Assembly: GCF_009193305.1 (NCBI RefSeq)
Contig: NZ_WBVS01000002.1
Location: 272,773 to 336,772 of the forward strand
Source of the DNA: Bifidobacterium cebidarum
GTDB lineage: Bacteria; Actinomycetota; Actinomycetes; Actinomycetales; Bifidobacteriaceae
DNA length: 64,000 nt
Direction of reading: 5' to 3'
Under the pieces are notes generated by a model. The model was not told where the DNA came from. It made no database searches and was given only the letters and a program-made list of their open reading frames with translations. The translations under genes and the position numbers were made by a program. Positions within the stretch are counted from its first letter, which is position 1, and every line of letters begins with the position of its first letter. Positions 9,349 through 18,395 of the stretch are shown one piece after another.

Positions 9349-9903
9349 ATGCCCAATAACGCATTGAAGAAGTCCGCCACTTTGGCGGCCGCCGGCTTGG
9401 TGGTAGCTGGCGCTTTGCTCGCAGGCTGCGGTGAATCTAAGGCCACGCCTATGGATGACTCCTACGCCGGCAATTCCGGTGAGACCGAGAAGTCACAGGA
9501 GGAGCAGTCGCAGTCGAACGGCTCCGATTCCTCCGATTCCAGCTCGTCGGATTCCTCGCAGGATCAGTCCTCCAGCACCACCTCCGATAAGAAGGATACG
9601 GGCAACTACAAGGACGGCGATTACTCCATCAACGGGCAGTACGGTCCGGTGGGCGAGGATTCCATCGATGTGCATCTGACCATCAAGGATGGCAACATCG
9701 AAAACGTGGAGATTGTGGGCCATCCGTTCACCACCATCTCCAAGAATCATCAGGACGCCTTCGCCAAGGCCATCAACGGCGTGGTGGACGGCAAGCCGTT
9801 GAAGGATCTCAAGGTCGACAAGGTGGCCGGCGCCAGCTGGACCTCGGATGCCTTCAACAAGGCGCTCGAAATCGCCCGCCAGGAAGCCTCCATTCAGCAG
9901 TAG
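9349..9903 (+). CDS. FMN-binding-domain lipoprotein (iron operon)
   Basis: This 184-aa exported lipoprotein has a lipobox LLAGC (Cys27), a Ser/Asp/Gln-rich linker (about 35-80) and an FMN_bind domain (about 85-182). Such domains normally carry FMN covalently attached by ApbE at a D-x-x-[S/T]-G-A-[T/S] motif. Here the segment reads DKVAGAS (residues 157-163), with Ala at position four and Ser163 as the likely attachment residue. The start follows GGAGAGGAATAGGCC. It ends the FTR1/P19 operon. With the DUF2318 protein it could form an extracytoplasmic electron-transfer pair acting on iron (inference). No ApbE gene is visible in the window. Confidence 0.85.
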   Translation: MPNNALKKSATLAAAGLVVAGALLAGCGESKATPMDDSYAGNSGETEKSQEEQSQSNGSDSSDSSSSDSSQDQSSSTTSDKKDTGNYKDGDYSINGQYGPVGEDSIDVHLTIKDGNIENVEIVGHPFTTISKNHQDAFAKAINGVVDGKPLKDLKVDKVAGASWTSDAFNKALEIARQEASIQQ

Positions 9904-10105
9904 TGGGGCCAATTGTCGAATAACTCATAAAAATGCTCCACTGATTAGTTCTCAGCGTGGTGTTTCCTCGGTCTGATATGCGGTTCGTTCCACTGAGCGG
10001 CTCCCAGTGGGACAAAACCTCGAGGCAACCGCAAAAACGCCGCACTACGAAGCTCTCAGCGAGGCGCAACCTCGATAAAGTTGATTGATTGTCCCACTGA
10101 CCGGT
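9904..10105. other. Convergent intergenic region with short inverted repeats
   Basis: This 200-bp space lies between the convergent iron operon and the TetR gene. CAGTGGGACA (about 10006-10015) recurs inverted as TGTCCCACTG (about 10090-10099), with further CCACTG/CAGTGG and CCTCG/CGAGG pairs inside. It may form a long imperfect hairpin that ends both transcripts. No gene is seen. Confidence 0.4.
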
Positions 10106-10750
10106 TTACGCCAGCAGCGCGGGCCAGAGCAGGTCGGTCATGCGCTGCGGCCATGCCGCGATATCGCTGTCGGCAGGATGCTGATCGATGGCCTCATACG
10201 CCACCAACGAGCCGATGATCGTGGAAAGCAGCAGACGCTCATCGAGACCGGGGCGGAACACGCCTTCCGCGGTCCCCTCATTCAGGAAGCTCCTCAATTT
10301 ACCGAGCCACGGGGTCACCACCTGATCGACGATGTGATGGAAGAATTCGGCCTCGCTGGACAGCACGATGCCCACGCTGCGCACGTCGATGTTGTTTGCA
10401 CGCACCCAATCCACCAATTTGCTCAGCATCACGGTGAAATGTTCGCGTGTTGGGCTCAATGCCGGCGACAGCTCATCTTCCGCATTGACCAGATACATGG
10501 CGCTGATGCCGCGCAGTAGCTCGTTGGAATTATGGTATCGGCGGTAAATGGTGGTTTTGGCCACACCGGAACGCCGGGCCACCTCTTCGATGGTCACGCC
10601 GCTGATACCGCGCTCCACGGCGATCTGCAACGTGGCGTGCATCAGTTTGCGATCCGTGGCCTCGCGCCTGCGTTCGGAACGTGGCATGTTCGTCGGTATG
10701 ACGTTGGCAGCCGACTGAGTCGACGGGATGGTACCAGATACGGTTTCCAT
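10106..10750 (-). CDS. TetR-family regulator of the YhgE/Pip cluster
   Basis: This 214-aa repressor has an N-terminal TetR helix-turn-helix (about residues 20-70; GVTIEEVARRSGVAKTTIYRRY) and a C-terminal ligand domain. I start it at ATG 10750 because GAGGAAAG lies a few bases upstream. An alternative in-frame ATG at 10777 overlaps the stop of the preceding membrane gene (ATGA). It is last in the yhgE-yhgE-tetR set. The obvious target is the CGCTACG/CGTAGCG palindrome cluster upstream of the first yhgE (15628-15680), so feedback control of the exporter-like pair is likely. The inducer cannot be read from the sequence. Confidence 0.85.
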   Translation of the reverse strand: METVSGTIPSTQSAANVIPTNMPRSERRREATDRKLMHATLQIAVERGISGVTIEEVARRSGVAKTTIYRRYHNSNELLRGISAMYLVNAEDELSPALSPTREHFTVMLSKLVDWVRANNIDVRSVGIVLSSEAEFFHHIVDQVVTPWLGKLRSFLNEGTAEGVFRPGLDERLLLSTIIGSLVAYEAIDQHPADSDIAAWPQRMTDLLWPALLA

Positions 10751-10776
10751 GATTGCTTCTTTCCTCAACACAGTCA

Positions 10777-12939
10777 TCAGCTCAGCACCTTGGTGCTTTC
10801 CACCTTGGCCACATACCACTGGTTGAATTTCACCAGCGGCTTGCGCAGCAGCAATCCGAGCAGCAACAGCGGTGGAATGAATAGCAGCAGCAATCCGGCG
10901 GACTTCCAGTAATCCAGGTCGTAGATGCCGGCGATGGCGGCGCGCATCATCGTGACCACATGGGTCAGCGGCAGGAACGGGCTCACCTTGGAGATGAAGT
11001 CCGGCAGAATCTGCACCGGGTAGGCGGCGTTCGCGCCGGAGATCTGCACAATCAGCATGAGCACGCCAATGGCCTTGCCCACGTTGCCGAAGCTCACCAC
11101 CATCGTGTAGGTGAAGAACGAGAACACCAGCGAGCCCAGCCAGCCGGACAGCATGAACAGCAGCGGATGCACGGCCTGCACATGCAGGAACAGCAGGTCG
11201 CCGGCCAGAGACACGGTGGACTGCATCAGAGCAATCAGCGCGAACACACCGTAATGCCCGAAGAACAACTGGTGTGGTCGCGGATTGCCAAGCTCGCGTC
11301 GAGTCCTGCGCGAGACCGTGGTCTTCAAGGTGACCACCATCAATAGGGCGCCCACCCACAGAGGAATCAGTGTGTAGAAAGGCGCCATCGACGAGCCGAA
11401 ATTCGCCACGGGGAACACTGCCTTGCGCTTGAGCTGCACCGGGGCAGCCAGCGTGCTGGCCAAAGCCTCCGGATCATTGCCGAGCACTTCCTTGACCATG
11501 CTCATGTCGCCGCTGTTCAATGCGTCGGTAAGCTTGCCGTTGAACGAGGTCAGCTCATCACCGGCATTGCGCAGCTTGTCGGCGACCTTATTCAGCGTGG
11601 TTCGGGCATCCGCCAGCATCGTATTGGCATCGCCGGAGGCATCCTCCACGTCACCCAAGGTGGTTTTCAGCTGTGCCGAACTGGATTGCAGAATGCCGGA
11701 AGCATCGGATGCGGACGAGGCGAGCGCCTCAATCTGCGGCTTCACATTCGTGGCGAAGTCCGACTTGACATCGGCGATGCTGCTCTTCGCCTGGGCGGCC
11801 AGATCCTTGACCTGCTGGTGCTTGTTCTGCACTTCCGTGTTGCGATTGCGCACGCTGGTTGCGGCATCATGCAGCGCATCCTTCAGTTTGGTCTGGCGGG
11901 CGATCGAACGGTTCAGCGCCTTGACCACGGCTGCGTTATCACCCAGAATGCCGGCAAGCGTATCGCGAATCGACGTGTACTGCGCAATCTGGTCGGCCAC
12001 TGCGGAAGCCTGAGCGTCGAGCTCCTTGGCCACGGTCGTGGATCCGTTATCGGCATCCTGATACAGGCTGTCGATCGAATCGGAGACCGCGCCAAAACTG
12101 TTGGCGCTTGCGTCCAGCGCCTTGCCCATCGCATCGGTGGTGGTGTTCAGCGCGCCGGCAACATCAGTCACGCCCTGCTTGGCGGTTTTCAGGTTCTTGC
12201 TGGCCGTGGCCGCCGAATCGGAAGCCTGCTTGATCAGGCCGTTCGAGGTTTCCAACAGGGTTTGCGCCGAATCGGTGAGCGCGCTGTAGGTGCCGAGCAT
12301 GTCGGCCGTACTGCTCAGCTGGTTGGCGAAATCAGCGATATTCGCGTTGAACGTGGTGAGCTGCTGCTTGGCTTCCGGCTGAGCCAACTGATCGGCCAAC
12401 GACGAAGCGATCTCCAGGCCGGCGGACGTAATCGTCTTGGCGAACGTGGTGTTGATCTCCGCAGCCACCTCATCCGTGCCCTCGTTGAGCAGGTTCGGAG
12501 CCAGTGCGTTCTTCTTCTCGTTGCGGTAGTAGGTCAGCTTGGCGTGCTGCACATCGTCGGAGAAGAACGTCATCATGTCTTTGCTGAAGGACTTCGGAAT
12601 CACGATGGCGGCATAGTATTTGCCGGATTTCGCACCGTCGATGGCGTCGTCCTTAGAGGTGATCGTCCAGTCGAGCTGACTGTTGGCGCGCAAGGCGTTC
12701 ACCACCTGATCGCCCACGGTGACCTTCACCGGAATCAGGTCGGAACGGTATCCCTCATCCACATTGGCCACGGCGAACTTCAGGTTCGACATATTCGAGA
12801 ACGGGTCCCAGCAGGCGGCCACATTGAACCAGGTGAACAGGCCCGGAATCATCACCAGACCGATCACGATGATAATGGAGACCACATTGCTGGTCAGACG
12901 CTTGACATCTCCAATAAACAGTTTCCAGATCTTGCTCAT
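10777..12939 (-). CDS. YhgE/Pip-family membrane protein (second)
   Basis: This 720-aa membrane protein has one N-terminal helix (about 20-40), a long extracytoplasmic coiled, Ala/Asp/Thr-rich region (about 45-500), and a C-terminal membrane domain of about five helices (about 525-705) resembling ABC-2 permeases. The N-terminal segment containing KYYAAIVIPKSFS is typical of the YhgE/Pip family (named from the Lactococcus phage infection protein, and distantly related to EsaA of type VII secretion). Its ATG overlaps the stop of the upstream paralogue (ATGA), which suggests translational coupling and a hetero-oligomer. The substrate or role is unknown. The TetR gene follows directly. Confidence 0.88.
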   Translation of the reverse strand: MSKIWKLFIGDVKRLTSNVVSIIIVIGLVMIPGLFTWFNVAACWDPFSNMSNLKFAVANVDEGYRSDLIPVKVTVGDQVVNALRANSQLDWTITSKDDAIDGAKSGKYYAAIVIPKSFSKDMMTFFSDDVQHAKLTYYRNEKKNALAPNLLNEGTDEVAAEINTTFAKTITSAGLEIASSLADQLAQPEAKQQLTTFNANIADFANQLSSTADMLGTYSALTDSAQTLLETSNGLIKQASDSAATASKNLKTAKQGVTDVAGALNTTTDAMGKALDASANSFGAVSDSIDSLYQDADNGSTTVAKELDAQASAVADQIAQYTSIRDTLAGILGDNAAVVKALNRSIARQTKLKDALHDAATSVRNRNTEVQNKHQQVKDLAAQAKSSIADVKSDFATNVKPQIEALASSASDASGILQSSSAQLKTTLGDVEDASGDANTMLADARTTLNKVADKLRNAGDELTSFNGKLTDALNSGDMSMVKEVLGNDPEALASTLAAPVQLKRKAVFPVANFGSSMAPFYTLIPLWVGALLMVVTLKTTVSRRTRRELGNPRPHQLFFGHYGVFALIALMQSTVSLAGDLLFLHVQAVHPLLFMLSGWLGSLVFSFFTYTMVVSFGNVGKAIGVLMLIVQISGANAAYPVQILPDFISKVSPFLPLTHVVTMMRAAIAGIYDLDYWKSAGLLLLFIPPLLLLGLLLRKPLVKFNQWYVAKVESTKVLS

Positions 12940-15581
12940 CGTGCGTGCTTGCCTTCCTTGTTCTGGGCGATGTCGTGAAGGTTCGGCAGGTCGGCGAGGT
13001 TCTTGCCTGCCAGGTTGGAGAGCCTGGTGGTTGGTGCGTCGCTGCCATTGGTGGAGGATTCGGCATGGCGGCCGTACAGCATCGAGCGAATCGATTCATC
13101 GGAGAGATTGCCGAGCTCGGTTTGGCGGCGGATGGAATCGCGCATGTATTCCACCACCATCAGGAAGCCGATGATGATGAGCACCCAGGCCAGCCAGGTG
13201 GCCATCACCACGATCTTCTCGCTGGTGGTCAGGGAGAAGACGATGATCAGGATGGCCGGTACCACGAATCCGGCGATAAGCGCGCCGAACAGCAGCTTCG
13301 GATACTGCTGAGTGAACTTGGCGGCGCGGCGTTCGATCGCATGCTTGTATTCGGTGCGGTTGGCCAGTGCGGAAATCGCCTGCGTGACCTTGTATTCGCT
13401 GGCTTCGATATGCACCGGTTCGCCGAGAATCATGTCGCTTTCCTCGATTTCACGGGCGAACAGCCGGTTCAGGTTGGCCAACCTCGGGCGGGCCGCCAAG
13501 CCCAGCAGGAAGGCGAGTGCGGCGAAGATCAGCAACTTGCCGATGTATCCGAACCATTGGCCGTCGTAGAAGCCGCCGATGGTCTCACGCATCGCGTCGA
13601 TCGAATAGGTGAACGGCAGCAGCGGATAGATGATGCGGAAGAATCGAGGCATCATCTCAATCGGGTAGAGTCCGGAGGCGCCCGGCACCTGCAGAATCAC
13701 CAATGCCACGCAAATGCCCTTGCCCACATGCATGAACGTGGTGGAAAGCGCGAAGATGACCGACATGTACACCAGCGAGGTGATCCAACAGGTGAGCAGG
13801 AACACCGGAACGCTCGCGCATTGCATACCCAACACCAGATCGCCGATGCCGGTGACCAGACCTTGCGTGGAAGCCAGCGTGGCCAGCAGGAAGAAACGGC
13901 CCAGATAACCTTGCGTGGGGGTCAGATTTTCGATGCCTTCGTTATCGGTTTCGAGCTTGGGAATCACCACGAGCACGAATGCGCCCACCCACAGGGCCAG
14001 CGTGGTGAACAACGGGGCCATGCCGGAGCCGTAGGACGACACCGCGTAGATGGTCTTCTCGTTGATCACGGTGGGGGACAACATGAAATCGGCGATTTTG
14101 CTGGCGTCGAGTGAACCGTCGCTGTCGATCAGCGAGCCAAGTGACGTGGAGATGCTCATCGCCTTGATATCAGTGGCCAAGGTGCCGAGCTTGTCCTGCA
14201 CGGTGGCCAGCGCCTTGTCCGTGTCGGCGAGCGCGGTTTTGGTGGAGACGGCGGCCTTGTCCAGCTGGTCGAGCGCGTCCTTGGACTGGCTGATCAGCGC
14301 ATCCTGGGAAGTGATGTCGTTGGACAGCGTGGTCGCCGTGGTGCTCAGCGTGTTGAGTCCGCTGTTGAGTTGCGGCAGCGAGCCGGAGACCAGTGTGCTG
14401 CGGGCGTCATTGGTGGCCTGCAACGTGGTTTGCGTGGCGGTGTTGAGATTGTTCGCCAAGCCTGCGGTGTTCTTGGAGGCGCTGCCGATGGTGGTATTCA
14501 GGCTGCCCAGGTTGCCTAGGGTGTTGCCGAGTTGGCCATTGCGCTTCTCCAGCTGATCAATGGCGGATTTCAACGGCTCCTGGTCGGCTCCCGGCAGGTC
14601 TTTGAGCGTGGCGAGAATATCCGCGTTCGCCTGGTTGATGTCCTCGGCGGTGTTGATCATGCCGCCGACCTGCTGGTTCGCTGCGTTGATGGCACCGGTC
14701 ACGGTGCCGATGTTCTGATTGGCCTGCGAAGCCGCTTGGCTTAAGAGGCTGGATCCTTGGTCGAGTGCGCCGGATGTGGAGGTGACGAAGCCGTTGATGC
14801 TGTTCTGTGCGGTGCCAATGAGCTTGGAGGTGCCGGCCAGTCCTTCGGCGGCGTCGATGCCGAGTTTGCGGGCATCGTCCAGTGCCTGCCGCGCGGTGCG
14901 GGTCTTGTTGGGCGCATCGTCCAGCTTGGTCTGCAGTTTGGCGATGGTATCGCGCGTGTGCTGCACGTCGCCGGATGCTTCGTTCAGCGACGTGACGGTT
15001 TCGGCTTTGGTCTTGTCTCCGGTTGCCAAAGCCTTGTCGCCCACTGTGTTGATGGTTTCGGTCAGTACCTTGGACACGGTCGAGACGAACGTGGAGTTCA
15101 CCGTGCGGTCCACGGTGGAAGCGCCCACGTCGGTGACCTTGGGGGCGATGGCGCTGGCCTTCTCGTTGACGTAATACTCCAGCGTCGGTTTGGAATCGCC
15201 GCCGGTCACGACGCCGGCCAAGGAGTCGGAGAAGTCCTTGGGAATCACGATGGCGGCATAGGCCTTGCCGGACTGCACCATATCCATCGCCTCGGCTTCG
15301 GACACGAACGTCCAGCCGAGCTGGTCGTTGTTCTTCATCTGCTTGACGATCTGGCCGCCGAGGTTCTGCTTGCCGATCAGGGCGTTGTCGGTGCCGGCAT
15401 CGTTGTTGGCCACGGCCACGGTAATGCCCTTGGTGTTGCCGTACGGGTTCCAGAAGCCGATGATGTTGTACCAGGAATACAGCGGCGGGATGAATACCAT
15501 GCCGAACAGGATGACCCACGCGGCTGGCACTCTGAACAGGCGCATGAAGTCGCGCTTGAGAACCTTGAGAATGTTGCCCAC
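12936..15581 (-). CDS. YhgE/Pip-family membrane protein (first)
   Basis: This 881-aa paralogue of the following gene has an N-terminal helix (about 18-38), a long extracytoplasmic coiled-coil-rich stretch of Ala, Asn, Thr and Gln (about 40-505) and five or six C-terminal helices. After the first membrane domain comes a cytoplasmic segment and a further pair of helices (about 775-835), so it is about 160 residues longer than its partner. The family motif KAYAAIVIPKDFS is present near residue 110. It is the first gene of the yhgE-yhgE-tetR unit, behind an operator-like palindrome cluster. Function is unproven; export or envelope stress defence is the usual guess for TetR-linked YhgE proteins. 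Confidence 0.88.
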   Translation of the reverse strand: MGNILKVLKRDFMRLFRVPAAWVILFGMVFIPPLYSWYNIIGFWNPYGNTKGITVAVANNDAGTDNALIGKQNLGGQIVKQMKNNDQLGWTFVSEAEAMDMVQSGKAYAAIVIPKDFSDSLAGVVTGGDSKPTLEYYVNEKASAIAPKVTDVGASTVDRTVNSTFVSTVSKVLTETINTVGDKALATGDKTKAETVTSLNEASGDVQHTRDTIAKLQTKLDDAPNKTRTARQALDDARKLGIDAAEGLAGTSKLIGTAQNSINGFVTSTSGALDQGSSLLSQAASQANQNIGTVTGAINAANQQVGGMINTAEDINQANADILATLKDLPGADQEPLKSAIDQLEKRNGQLGNTLGNLGSLNTTIGSASKNTAGLANNLNTATQTTLQATNDARSTLVSGSLPQLNSGLNTLSTTATTLSNDITSQDALISQSKDALDQLDKAAVSTKTALADTDKALATVQDKLGTLATDIKAMSISTSLGSLIDSDGSLDASKIADFMLSPTVINEKTIYAVSSYGSGMAPLFTTLALWVGAFVLVVIPKLETDNEGIENLTPTQGYLGRFFLLATLASTQGLVTGIGDLVLGMQCASVPVFLLTCWITSLVYMSVIFALSTTFMHVGKGICVALVILQVPGASGLYPIEMMPRFFRIIYPLLPFTYSIDAMRETIGGFYDGQWFGYIGKLLIFAALAFLLGLAARPRLANLNRLFAREIEESDMILGEPVHIEASEYKVTQAISALANRTEYKHAIERRAAKFTQQYPKLLFGALIAGFVVPAILIIVFSLTTSEKIVVMATWLAWVLIIIGFLMVVEYMRDSIRRQTELGNLSDESIRSMLYGRHAESSTNGSDAPTTRLSNLAGKNLADLPNLHDIAQNKEGKHAR

Positions 15582-15620
15582 TGATACCCCCGGAGCTGTC
15601 GATAAGTATTGTGCTGCGTT

Positions 15621-15685
15621 TATTGTGCGCTACGTTTTCCGTAGCGATACGGTAAGCGTAGCGCTACGCATTGAGTAGCGTAATA
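15621..15685. promoter_or_regulatory. Palindrome cluster, probable TetR operators
   Basis: CGCTACG (15628-15634) faces CGTAGCG (15640-15646) across 5 bp. A perfect 14-bp palindrome GCGTAGCGCTACGC sits at 15656-15669, and another half-site GTAGCG at about 15675. The cluster begins 40-50 bp upstream of the first yhgE start (15581, minus strand). It suits binding by the co-encoded TetR protein. Confidence 0.75.
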
Positions 15686-15812
15686 CTGTGCCGGGAGATT
15701 TTGGGCTGGGTGTGGGCGGATATGGCTCAATATGGCCAAATATGGCGATGCCCAGCGAAATCGCGCAGATTTACCGTGCGTCGCTGGGCATTGTGTCTAG
15801 TTATGCAGCAGG

Positions 15813-16475
15813 TCAGCTTTCGATGGTGCCGGTAGAGGAATCGGTGCCGCTCTGCTGGCTGGAAGAGGAGCCGGCGGAGCCGGAGGAGCTGCCAGAATCG
15901 GAGCCGCTGTTGCCTTCGCTGGCACCACCCTGGGACTGGCTGTTGCTGGAGCCGGATTCGCCGTTGGACTGGCCGGGCATACCGCCAGGCATGCCACCGC
16001 CCTGCGACTGACCGCCCTGCTGGGAGCTGGAGCCGCCCGGCATCTGCATCTGCTGACTGGACGTGGTCTTCGATCCATTGTGGGAGATGGCTCCATACGC
16101 CAGACCGCCGCCAAGGCCGCCGAGGATGCCGCAGCCGAGGCTGATGCCCACGATGATGGCCACGGCCTTGCCGGTGATGGACTTGACCGGGGAATCATGA
16201 TTGACTGCGGCTGCTCCAAAACGATTCGGCTGGGGTGCATTCATGCGGGGCTGCTGAGCCTGCTGCCAGTTCCAGTTGGCGTTGCCTGCTCCGGTCTGCG
16301 GTGCCGCATTGCCGGCCGGCTGGGCGGCCTGCTGGAAGGCCTGGGTTTGTGCAGTCGTCTGTCCGCCGGGACGGGTGGCATTCGTGGTGCCGGTGCCATT
16401 GGCGATCGATTCGGTGGGTGCGGCGTCGACGGTGTTCTTGGTCGGAATGTTGGGGTTGATGTTGTTGCTGGTCAT
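15813..16475 (-). CDS. Membrane-anchored low-complexity surface protein
   Basis: This 220-aa protein has a disordered Asn/Thr/Gln/Pro-rich cytoplasmic N terminus (about 1-95), one Gly-rich membrane helix (about 100-130; GKAVAIIVGISLG and following GGLGGG repeats) and an extracellular tail of Ser/Gly/Gln/Met-rich repeats (QQGGQSQGGGMPGGMPG and similar). It matches no family I recognise. The start ATG 16475 follows CGAAAGGATTCCATC, a leader almost the same as that of the upstream beta-helix gene. The membrane segments of the two proteins share the pattern GKA...ISL..G.G..G. They are probably transcribed together and act at the cell surface. Confidence 0.7.
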   Translation of the reverse strand: MTSNNINPNIPTKNTVDAAPTESIANGTGTTNATRPGGQTTAQTQAFQQAAQPAGNAAPQTGAGNANWNWQQAQQPRMNAPQPNRFGAAAVNHDSPVKSITGKAVAIIVGISLGCGILGGLGGGLAYGAISHNGSKTTSSQQMQMPGGSSSQQGGQSQGGGMPGGMPGQSNGESGSSNSQSQGGASEGNSGSDSGSSSGSAGSSSSQQSGTDSSTGTIES

Positions 16476-16566
16476 GATGGAATCCTTTCGGGAAAGTGCG
16501 TGATGGGTGATTGGGGTGTAGGGAGATGGAGAGAGATGTAGCCGATCGGTGGGATGGCGATGTGTT

Positions 16567-18198
16567 CTACATGCTCCAAGTGGTAGAGGTGCCGAATTCG
16601 CTGTCGAAATCGGAGCGGTCGATGAGATTGCTGCTGAGTTTCGTGTCATCGTTGGTGGCGGAGTCCGGTAGGGAGGTGCCGTAATCGCCGGTTACCATGA
16701 CGGTCACCGAACCAGTGCCCTTCACCACGGTTTTGCCGCCGGCCACAATGGTCACTGTGTTGCCGTCCGCGTCGACCACCGAACCGCCATCGGCCACATT
16801 GAGAGCGGACACCGTCGTGTCGCCGGTCACCACCCAGGTCGATGTGCCGTCCACATTCACCGTGATTGGCGCATCGGAAGTCGTGTCGTCCGTGGCGCTC
16901 GCATTCTTGGTGATGTTGGTCTTACCGGTCCAGGTCGAGCCATCCAGCAGGTTGAGCGTCACCGAGGAGATGGTATCGGCGGCAACCGTGCCGTTCAGCG
17001 TCTGATTGCGGCCGGTGAACACCACGGTCGCGCCATTCGAGCCAGCTGAGCCCCAGTTATTGGAGTCATTGCCGGCTGCGGTGATGAGCGCGGCCTTGGA
17101 TGAGTCGAAGTCCAGTGTGGTGTTGGAGAGCACCACATCGGCCGTGGTGTTGGTGAAGTAGAACATCGAACCGGATTCGATGGATGACTTCAACGTGGAA
17201 TCCGCGGCCTGGAACGTGGCGTGCTCGCCGGTGGTGGATTCGGCGTCGCCTGAGGTGGACTGATAGATGATGACGCCGTTGGCCACCGGATCGCTGGCGG
17301 TTTTGCCGGTCACCGTGCTGGTCAGCGTGGAATCCTTGATCAGAATCGTGTTCAGGCCCTCCATGCCGGCGATTTGCGAGCCGGTGGACGTGCCGTTCAC
17401 GCCCGAGACCTGCACGTTGCCGGTCGAATACAGCAACGGCGAGCCGGAGCCTGCCGTGCTGAGCTCGGAATCGGTGGCGGAGATCGAGCCGCCGCCACGG
17501 TCGGTGGCGATGGTGGCGCTATGGTCGCCCTCGGTGGTGGCGGTGATGGCGTTCGCCACAATAGTGCCGCCATACGTGGCGTCGAGGCCGCGAGAGTTAT
17601 CGGACGAGGTATTGATGGTCACATCATTGGCCAGCACAGTGCCGGAATCGGTGGCGAAGATACCGTTGGAGCCGGAGCTGGAGGCGTTGATCGAGGAGCC
17701 GGAAATAATGGTCTTCGAATCTTCGCCAACGGTGAGCGAGACGGAATTGGTGCCGTAGAAATTGTTGTTGTCGGCATTGTCGGAATCGCCGGACTTATTC
17801 AGCGTGGCATTGGTAAGTGTCAATGTGCCGCCGTTTTGCGCCAGTGCGGCGTTCTGATCGGAGTCGGTGGCTTCGGTGGTTTCACCATCTGAGCTGACTT
17901 CCTTGCCGTCTGCGGTGAGCGCGCCGGAATACGTGCCGGTGTAGTCGTAGCTCATCGTATCTGCGCCTCCTCCGGGCTGGCCTTGCAGGGTGGCGCTGTT
18001 GGAGCTTGCATTGCTACCCCAGCCGAGGCTGCTGGCGATGGCGGTGCCGGCCATGCCGTAGCCGAATCCGGTGACCAGGGAGATGGCCGCTGCGGTGGCG
18101 GCCGCCTTGCCGAGCGGTAGATGCGCGAAGCGTCGTGCCTTGGCGCTGCCGTCTGCGGTGGTCGTCCGCCGCTTGCCGAACGAAGATGTGCTGGTCAT
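16567..18198 (-). CDS. Surface-anchored right-handed beta-helix (adhesin-like) protein
   Basis: This 543-aa protein has a basic N terminus, one hydrophobic helix (about 37-62) serving as signal or membrane anchor, and a long extracellular part of short Ser/Thr/Asn/Gly-rich repeats typical of parallel beta-helices (LTLTNATLNKSG, SDNSRGLDATYGGTI, LLDGSTWTG). The repeats resemble DUF4353/Cthe_2159-like carbohydrate-binding helices and adhesins. There is no catalytic motif and no LPxTG or C-terminal sorting signal. ATG 18198 follows GCGAAAGGAACCATC. It heads the minus-strand surface-protein pair upstream of the YhgE genes. Binding of plant polysaccharide or mucin is a reasonable but untested idea. 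Confidence 0.75.
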   Translation of the reverse strand: MTSTSSFGKRRTTTADGSAKARRFAHLPLGKAAATAAAISLVTGFGYGMAGTAIASSLGWGSNASSNSATLQGQPGGGADTMSYDYTGTYSGALTADGKEVSSDGETTEATDSDQNAALAQNGGTLTLTNATLNKSGDSDNADNNNFYGTNSVSLTVGEDSKTIISGSSINASSSGSNGIFATDSGTVLANDVTINTSSDNSRGLDATYGGTIVANAITATTEGDHSATIATDRGGGSISATDSELSTAGSGSPLLYSTGNVQVSGVNGTSTGSQIAGMEGLNTILIKDSTLTSTVTGKTASDPVANGVIIYQSTSGDAESTTGEHATFQAADSTLKSSIESGSMFYFTNTTADVVLSNTTLDFDSSKAALITAAGNDSNNWGSAGSNGATVVFTGRNQTLNGTVAADTISSVTLNLLDGSTWTGKTNITKNASATDDTTSDAPITVNVDGTSTWVVTGDTTVSALNVADGGSVVDADGNTVTIVAGGKTVVKGTGSVTVMVTGDYGTSLPDSATNDDTKLSSNLIDRSDFDSEFGTSTTWSM

Positions 18199-18395
18199 GA
18201 TGGTTCCTTTCGCGAGACTGTTCCTGTGCATCCCGCGCTTGCGGTGGGCTGTACAGGAACATTGTTTGTCTGTGATGATTCAAGTACACAGCGAAAGGCC
18301 TAAGGCTGGCTTAGGTGGCCAGCAAGGGAATCCGGAAGTTCCGGCAATGATTTCTGGAAGGTTTTTGGACGTTTCCTGAAAGCGGTGACGGATGT

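Noticed and set aside
12945..15584. Long plus-strand frames opposite the YhgE genes
   Set aside because: They are mirror images of high-GC coding sequence on the minus strand, with His/Arg/Gly-rich products and no ribosome sites.
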